DNA of 37,290 nt from Hypsibius dujardini (Eukaryota; Tardigrada; Eutardigrada; Parachela; Hypsibiidae): positions 1 through 37,290 of the forward strand of contig LRSR01008435.1 of assembly GCA_001579985.1 (NCBI GenBank), given 5' to 3'. Below the pieces are notes generated by a model. That model saw only the letters and a list, made by a program, of their open reading frames with translations, was not told the origin of the DNA and did not search any database. Shown here piece by piece: positions 31,409 through 37,290 of this stretch (positions within the stretch are counted from its first letter, which is position 1; each line of letters opens with the position of its first letter). The position numbers were made by a program, and so were the translations under genes.

Positions 31409-32967
31409 TTAACACATCCAGCATAGTTGCCCAACTGTAATCGACCATCTGTAATCAATTGCTGCTTTAACGCAGCCTCTCGCCGGACCCGTAAACAACG
31501 TTTGGCTTTTCATGATACGTTTGCGTAAGTGGTCGTATTCGGTGGTCAGCTCGTGGAGAATTTGAGCAAACTGGTTCTTGAAATGTTTCATTTAGGTCCG
31601 CAAATCATCCTTAGCAAAGCAGAATAGTTCTTCAAGATGAGACGAGAAAAATTGCGTTCCCTGGTAGAACAGGTCATTCTCATCCGGAAGGGGAATTAGT
31701 TCATCAATTTCAAAGACAACCAAGCGGGTTCGAATTCTATTTCTTGCAAAAAAATTAAAACTGTCCGCCAGACTAGTTCGCCAGATGTATCGAGGTACTA
31801 TGTGTAACAGTCGGCTCAGTCGGCTCAGTCGACAAGTGCCAGATGAACGAAGAATGTTTTCCCGGAGTCCAAACTTTCAACGGTCTGCTTGAAATTGTAG
31901 TCCACATTGGAGTCGCACGCCACCGTTTCTTTGTGAGAGTTTTGCTTCGGCCAAAATTCTCGGCCGTAGCCTCTGGGCGCCTGCCAATGATCATGCCGCT
32001 TTCGGTCGGTCGGTCAGCCGTATCTATTGTCTCTCGAATCGGTTTTGCTGACGGACACTCCCAGTCTGTTTTTATCTTGTAACTATCTGGCATTAAGTGG
32101 ATACCTGTCGTCGTAGACGCGGATTCATTCTCCATTGCGGTTTTGTCCCAAGCGCCTCTTCGTTTCTTAATAATTCGAGCCAAAATGATTTCCGCGATAG
32201 TTTTCACGGTTGTCACTGCTCACCGTGTAAATTAACCGGGTCGATTATAGCGTATGGCAAATTTCAACTCACGAGCTCTGCCGCTCGTTTTACATACGAA
32301 TTTTTATGTCGATGGTTTTTCGGATTTGATAAAAAATTATGATGTGTTTTCGGAGCTATCATAGTTACGTCACGAAACATGTTGCTGTGAAGTTCGCCAA
32401 ATAGTTTATCCTTTTTTTCAAGTCGGTAAATGATTTTCCTACACTTTCGAAAACATCCTAAAGCTTCATCACCTCTTCAGATAGTGTTTACCACTGCAGT
32501 ATCTTTGATGATCCGTCATGCCAGTGTTTTTTGTTAGCTCACCAAAAAGCTCGGTGTGCGAATTTTTAAATGAAATCTTTCAGTTCGGCCCAGCTCCCTT
32601 GAATGACAGTTCGTAGATAGCAGTATTCTGCTTCACTTCTCTCCTCAAGAGTGAGTGGCAGCATTGCGAGCACATTTTCGTCCGTTTGTTTCTGGGCATG
32701 TTCTGCCATTTGGTTGCGTCGGATAATTATTTCAGTATTTTTGGTTTCCTTGTTCCAGACTTTCGGTATCATGACTGGTCCCTTAAGCGCCATTTAACTT
32801 TACTTGGTACCCACGGCGTTCGCTATGTCTTAACTGTGACTACCCCCCCCCCTGGGGTTGTAGCGATCGACGGAATGAATGCCAATGGCGGTGCCGAACG
32901 CTGTTATTGCCGCTGCTGCACGCGTCGCCGTTTCCGCTCCCCTATTCGTCTCTTTGTCGTTTGGCAT
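31409..32967 (-). pseudogene. Decayed protein-coding region (possible processed pseudogene)
   Basis: From an ATG at 32967 one frame stays protein-like for 380 codons to 31825 although it holds at least fifteen stops of all three kinds. Segments include IHSVDRYNPRGGG, LPLTLEERSEAEYCYLRTVI, QGSWAELKDFI, LSEEVMKL, DVFESVGKSFTDLKKRINYL, NYRGNHFGSNY, KRHDHWQAPRGYGREFWPKQ and ACDSNVDYNFKQTVESLDSG. A shifted frame then continues with RLVVFEIDELIPLPDENDLF and, after one stop, QFAQILHELTTEYDHLRKRI, to 31409. No introns are apparent, which fits a retrocopy. The DVFESVGKSF part loosely recalls a SANT/Myb-like helix set; that is a weak inference and the parent gene is not identified. The long frames at 31773-32216 (minus) and 31843-32342 (plus) are shadows. 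Chance alternation of open segments is the alternative. Confidence 0.45.
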
Positions 32968-32999
32968 TTTCGGATGAAACTTTTTCTTCTCGGCACAAA

Positions 33000-34740
33000 G
33001 AAATTCTCTAGAGATCTCTCAGTAAACCGTTAACAACAACATCATCCAAAGGTAATGAGTAATAGTTACAACCAATTCTCGAGCCCAACCAGACATCCCA
33101 TAAAGCGAACTGGCAGCCTACTGGTCGCGTTGTGTAACAGTACTCGTACTTTCAAACGGTACGAAAGACCAGTCGAAAATCATCCAAAACCAATCAAACA
33201 AATATTTGTGCAGGGTTTCAGAATCCTTGCTTTGATGCTTGACATTATGCATAGGTGTCACAAAGACGACAAAGACGCATATAGTGCTAAAGTTTATTCG
33301 CAGAAACTAATCGACTTATAATAAATGTTGTCATTATAGCGTACTCAGAGTCAAAAACAGACGCAAAAATCGACAGAAAATCAAATAGACAATGGATTGA
33401 ACTGTTGTTTATTTCTTAACAAAAAATTAAAAATAGGATAAAGGGGGGGGGGGTTTATAGTTATCCTCTATAATTAACTCTAACTCGTATGAGACTGGAA
33501 TGGGCTATTTGACTTTCCCGTTGCCTCAAGTTGGATACCGCTCGAACAAGACTTTCCAGACCGTTTTTTAGTTATTACTACTATGCTTTTTTAAAAAAAG
33601 AGAAAAATTCACTGTATGTTGGAACGCTAATCACATCGACAGAAATATTCGCAAGTAATTGTGAAATTTAGATCAAGTAATTAATCATAATCCGTTTTTA
33701 TTTTTGTTTCTAATATTTCCATTACTTTGTCCTTAATATTTTTAAACTGCTCTTGATCGCTATTTTTATCATCAGTATTTTTATTTTTAATTGAACCATA
33801 ATAGACATAAAAAGCGAACTCAAAAGTCATCACGAGGGTGGCCCATGCAAGGTGAAGGTTGTCGAATCTGCAGAAGTTACAGGGAATGGGAAACTGAAAC
33901 TGCTATGGTGTCTCTTCCTTTGAAATATCGTATATAGAATTGTATCAATTTCGGGATCTCTATTGCCGATTTGGAATTGAACTCTCAACAAGATGTTGTA
34001 ATAATTACAGGCGATACTTGTTGGGCATCAGTCAACGCCAAAAGCCAATGCACCAATACTATAGTGCGAACCATTTCTTTTTGGGGGGATTCTGCCAAGT
34101 AGTGCCTGCAGTGGGAGGGTGGACGGAGGAAACCTACAACGTGCAGTCATTTATTTTTGGTGCGTATGGTGGCGGAACACCAGATTGCAGAGGCTGTTTG
34201 CGTTAATTACTCAAGAAAGCTCTTTAATTTTTCAATGAGTTTATGATCTGAGAGATAAAAGTGCGAAAAATGATTATGCAATTTAAGGGTGACCCAGTCA
34301 CCAGCTCTGATTGTTTAATGTTTTTTTCTCAACCCAAATTATTATTCAACATAGCTGTGAGTATAAAGTTTGGCCGCTGCCAAAACAGTAAAAGCACATG
34401 CGATGTCACAAAAAATCTCTTCCTCACACTTCAACCAAAATTTCAATGGTAAAGTTAATCTCACTATATTTTTTCCAGAATTTTGAATAGTTTTTGGAAA
34501 TTTCCATTTTATTTTTGCAGGAATTTGCTCTAAAACGCTTTGTTTAAAAGGTACATTGAGTAAACCCTAAAAATACCGTAAATAACTAGTTTTGGAATGA
34601 GGTGGACTACTTTTTAGAGTCTACACGCCACAGCTTTTTAACTATGCACTGCAGGCCAAATCTTTGGCAACCTGAATTGGTAATTTCGAAGAGATGTCCA
34701 AAAAATTCAAGATTAGGACGATTGGAGTAACTTCGCCATT
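33000..34740. other. Intergenic, no gene supported
   Basis: Contains a G13 tract near 33441 and AT-rich DNA. The frame at 33055-33321 has no features. At 33940-34206 two overlapping plus-strand frames are Cys/Trp-containing (one ends GTPDCRGCLR), but neither has a clear acceptor or domain, so they are not annotated. Confidence 0.4.
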
Positions 34741-34930
34741 TGAAATTGTGAAAAGTTGGTTATAATAGGAGGGGAGCCTCCTGTGACGTCACATGTGTTT
34801 TGACTGTTTTGGTAAGGGCCAAAAGTTCGCGCAATCACTTCAATACTGGGTTAAATAGTAGTTTGGGTGGATAAAAAAATGTCAGGTCGTCAGAGCTGGC
34901 GACCCGGTTGCATTTTTTATAAAATCCAAA
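34740..34930 (+). repeat. Dispersed repeat with a TGACGTCA palindrome
   Basis: GGAGCCTCCTGTGACGTCAC followed by TTTTGGTAAGGGCCAAAAG matches 13591-13650 in order and spacing with moderate divergence, and a CCCGGTTGC / CCTGGTTGC block occurs near both copies. The palindrome is a CREB-type site in sequence; here it may simply be part of the repeat. Confidence 0.6.
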
Positions 34931-35299
34931 CGCCGGTGTAACCCGTAAGTCGACAGTAATACAGTTATTATTGAGAGGGTCTTATTGATATTTATAGAGT
35001 CCTGGGATGGAGTCACGTGTCCAATGGGTAAAGTGTGCTCGTTGAGGAGAGGAATCTCTCACTGCGGTTGTCCGACTCATTGTGCAGCTGCTACGTTGGA
35101 GCATGGGAATAAAATAAAACAATGATATGGAAAATAATCAGGACATTACCATTCCGATATAACATACATGTGGACATATTCCAGATTCAATACATTTGGA
35201 AACATTCTTTATGGCGCCGACAATAAATAACATATAGAAAAGGCACAATGCTTTGACACACATAAACAGATTTTCAATCGTACATTTTTTATTTGGCAG

Positions 35300-35402
35300 A
35301 TTCCTGTGGAACGGTCAAGTGCCGCAAGGATTAGCAATGCATCCATAAGGGTCCTACTGCGTCCGTTGCATGGAAACTGCCCAGACATCTACTCATTCAC
35401 GT
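35300..35402 (+). pseudogene. Cys-patterned exon remnant of a secreted protein
   Basis: A block bounded by an acceptor (TTATTTGGCAG) and a good donor (CACGTG|GTATGT). One frame reads SCGTVKCRKD, then a TAG, then QCIHKG. After a one-base shift another frame continues GSYCVRCMETAQTSTHSRGM. The Cys spacing is reminiscent of small inhibitor or EGF-like modules, so I read it as a decayed exon. An uninterrupted alternative frame across the same block exists but has a single Cys and no family resemblance. Confidence 0.3.
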
Positions 35403-35847
35403 GGTATGTGTAGGAGCTTAAACGTGAGTTGATTTTGAGTCAGACTATACTTTAAAATGCAAACGCAGACAAGTTGCAATCCGTGTATCTCTTTTATTGA
35501 TGAATCAGTATATTTCGAACTCAAAATGTTTTATTCAAAAATATTTCTTTATAAAAAGGAACAAGACAAAAGATGAATATCATCAGGAATAGCAAAAGGC
35601 TTCAAACAAAAACGTTCTTGTAGTTTGAGTGACGCAAGTAGTCAATCAGTAGTTGGGGATTGAATTTTCAATCGTTCAGTGTGGAAACCATCTTTGTTTT
35701 CATACCATCTCAAAGTATAATGCAAAAATTACATGGTACATAGAACAGCAAATAGCTTTGCAGTTTGTGGTGGCATTCAAGGTTGTCGAAAGTACTCTTA
35801 TTCGCGCTTTGTGCTCGTAAAAGCTTCACTGGTAATATATGTAGATT

Positions 35848-35908
35848 ATGTTCCGTCATTGTGTTGCAATGATTTATTTGATGGCTGTTGCGCAGTTTGG
35901 AGCTGAAG
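35848..35908 (+). CDS. Possible signal-peptide first exon
   Basis: The ATG is followed by a hydrophobic leader (MFRHCVAMIYLMAVAQFGAE) and a donor GAAG|GTAGGA, phase 1. Without splicing the frame stops three codons later. A protein-like frame follows an acceptor (GTTTTTTAG) at 36000 and reads CEIGQSIFGNPDFGISLRVQ, but its phase does not match this donor, so the pairing is unproven. Confidence 0.3.
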
Positions 35909-36359
35909 GTAGGAGTTAGTTCAGAATCTCTCAGATGATACTAAACCGCAGTTTGACAAGTCTTTCGATCTTTTGACTGTTGCCTATGTTTTTTAGTGTG
36001 AAATCGGTCAAAGTATCTTTGGAAACCCTGATTTCGGTATCAGTCTAAGGGTACAGTCTCCGTTTCGTCTTGCATTTGGTCGTCTCCAGGACCTGGTGTA
36101 GATCGGTCTGAATTTTGGGCCCCCAATATGGAATTCTCTCTCGGTGCTAAATCCAGCCTCAGAAAACAAATTTTGGAGTCTGTGCTCACATCTGTTGACT
36201 CTATGTCGGTCTGTTTCTCGAGAATTTTAAGCGCAAAAAGATGTAGCAGATGTGGCAGTTTATTATGATCGGAAAAGCAATGGGCGCCGCATGTTTTTAA
36301 AAAAATACATGACCTTGACCAAGAAAAGGACAGACTTTTGATTTCTCCAGATGGCGGTA

Positions 36360-37227
36360 TTATCCTGATATTCTCGGTCGACTCCTCTCCAGTGACACCT
36401 CAACTGGATCTATGATCCACCAGTTGGTGAATATGTTCTTTGCGGATGCACTGCACGTAAAAGCAAACATTATCTTAGTATAAGTTCACAGTCATATGAA
36501 GAGACATGAAATACTCAGCAAACAGCCATGGAAGTTAAGAACAAAAAAAATAAAATTCCGAGTTTAGATACCAACAGACATGTTCACTGTAGGCACCTAA
36601 ATTGACAGACTTATCGGCAACTTGTTACAAGAAACTCACTGTCGGCGGAAAACGTATGCAGCTGCAGCAAGCAAAATCAGGCAAACGATTGTACCAAGGC
36701 CCGCTCCGAAGAAATCTGTTTGAAAAAAATGCAGGTCTCAGATAATAGGGCGTAGGACTGACACTCGGGCTCCGAGCTAACGTTCAATGAATATTTTCCG
36801 TGGCCGGTTTCGGCGCTTCAATCTGTTGTTCACCTTGATTTTGGATGCATTTGATGGCATCCCCGCGAAATCCACATCTGGGCTCATTCAGCACTGGCCA
36901 TTGCTCAGTCGGCCATATAACGGGACTAATTACTGTCAATCGATCTGAAGTTGGGTCTTGTCTCAACCGGATCTGTCGTTTTGAAAGAATGAATAACCGT
37001 TGAAGCATACTTCATTTATCGAACCCGAATTTTGAATGACTTACCACGATTTCGTCCGACTCAACGTCTGTCTGCGTGATGACCATCGCCGGAATGCGCT
37101 CACCGAACGCGCCAATTGTAACATTACCGGTTCGCAACGAGAATGTCCTGTTGAGAAAATGGTTCGCTAACTTTGTTCCACTTCGCCATGTTTTCGGATT
37201 GCCAGATTGTCTCAGCTCATCAAGGAC
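36360..37227 (-). CDS. Receptor guanylyl cyclase-like protein: end of ANF domain, transmembrane helix, short tail (partial, 5' part off the window)
   Basis: Four exons in matching phase: 37227-37045, 36972-36834, 36715-36640 and 36450-36360, with introns of 72, 118 and 189 bases. Exon 1 reads NPKTWRSGTKLANHFLNRTF then RTGNVTIGAFGERIPAMVI, the closing strand set of ANF-receptor domains (usual form TF.G..G.V.ID..G.R). Exon 2 carries VIWPTEQWPVLNEPRCGFRG, the membrane-proximal W...P..CGF.G..C motif of natriuretic-receptor cyclases. Exon 3 encodes the membrane helix (GAGLGTIVCLILLAAAAYVF) and RR. Exon 4 encodes NWWIIDPVEVSLERSRPRIS, where cyclases have the W-V/I start of the kinase-homology domain, but a TAA at 36360 ends it after about 32 cytoplasmic residues. 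An alternative donor GAG|GTGTCA at 36399 could skip that stop, but I found no kinase-homology or cyclase exon to the left. Earlier exons lie beyond 37290. Confidence 0.75.
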
Positions 37228-37290
37228 CTTCAAAATCAAACATGGCAAAAAATTGTCAAACGTTTAGATGAAGGGACGGATAGGAAGATA

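Noticed and set aside
33940-34206. 88-codon frame ending GTPDCRGCLR, considered as a CAP or lysozyme exon
   Set aside because: Only a three-residue coincidence (QVV) with the CAP motif; Cys spacing fits no family I can name and no clear acceptor is present.
36244-36345. Plus-strand kinase-like frame (VAVYYDRKSNGRRMFLKK)
   Set aside because: Superficial resemblance to a VAVK box on the wrong strand for the cyclase receptor, preceded by a stop and without a glycine loop.

Overview
This is animal nuclear DNA, almost certainly from an invertebrate with mostly short introns. The evidence is split genes with GT..AG introns of 39 to about 320 bases, rhodopsin-type seven-helix receptors, natriuretic-peptide-receptor-like ligand-binding domains, a GAPR-1-like CAP protein, a mariner transposon, a LINE relic and abundant satellite DNA. 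No rRNA or tRNA genes, operons or CRISPR arrays were seen. I cannot name the phylum; a compact-intron ecdysozoan (for example a tardigrade) or a flatworm would both fit. Most long open frames in the left third are by-products of repeats, not proteins.

Left part (1-12.8 kb): repeat-dominated. It opens with a 449-base tandem duplication, then a TCTG microsatellite. Two large arrays of a 9-base satellite (3139-3431 and 7870-8966) lie in opposite orientation, each flanked on the inner side by copies of a separate ~75-base repeat, so the whole 3.1-9.0 kb block is a giant imperfect inverted repeat. A decayed non-LTR retrotransposon with reverse transcriptase motifs and a CATAAAC tail lies at about 9.65-11.3 kb.

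Middle part (12.8-24.6 kb): receptor-rich. On the minus strand there is the helix 6-7 end of a GPCR (12853-13308), several unassigned exon-like frames (14067-16263), and six phase-compatible exons of an ANF-receptor-type extracellular domain (20163-21785). On the plus strand there are two essentially complete rhodopsin-type GPCRs (16382-17776 and 23540-24580). One has a microsatellite-filled intron after helix 4. The other has a 66-base, stop-free intron inside helix 7.

Right part (24.6-37.3 kb): a small secreted-peptide exon beside a 5'-truncated, internally deleted mariner; a complete five-exon CAP gene with a TATA box; a decayed coding region on the minus strand (31.4-33.0 kb) whose main frame stays in register for 380 codons despite many stops; decayed or isolated secreted-protein exons; and, entering from the right edge on the minus strand, the end of a second ANF-receptor gene. 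That gene shows the membrane-proximal Cys motif, the transmembrane helix, and then a stop only about 32 residues into the cytoplasmic tail, where a guanylyl cyclase would start its kinase-homology domain.

Taken together, the genes are mostly cell-surface receptors (three GPCRs, two cyclase-type receptors) plus secreted proteins, which suggests a tandemly evolving sensory or peptide-receptor neighbourhood embedded in repeats. All exon boundaries were placed by eye from splice consensus, phase and family resemblance.
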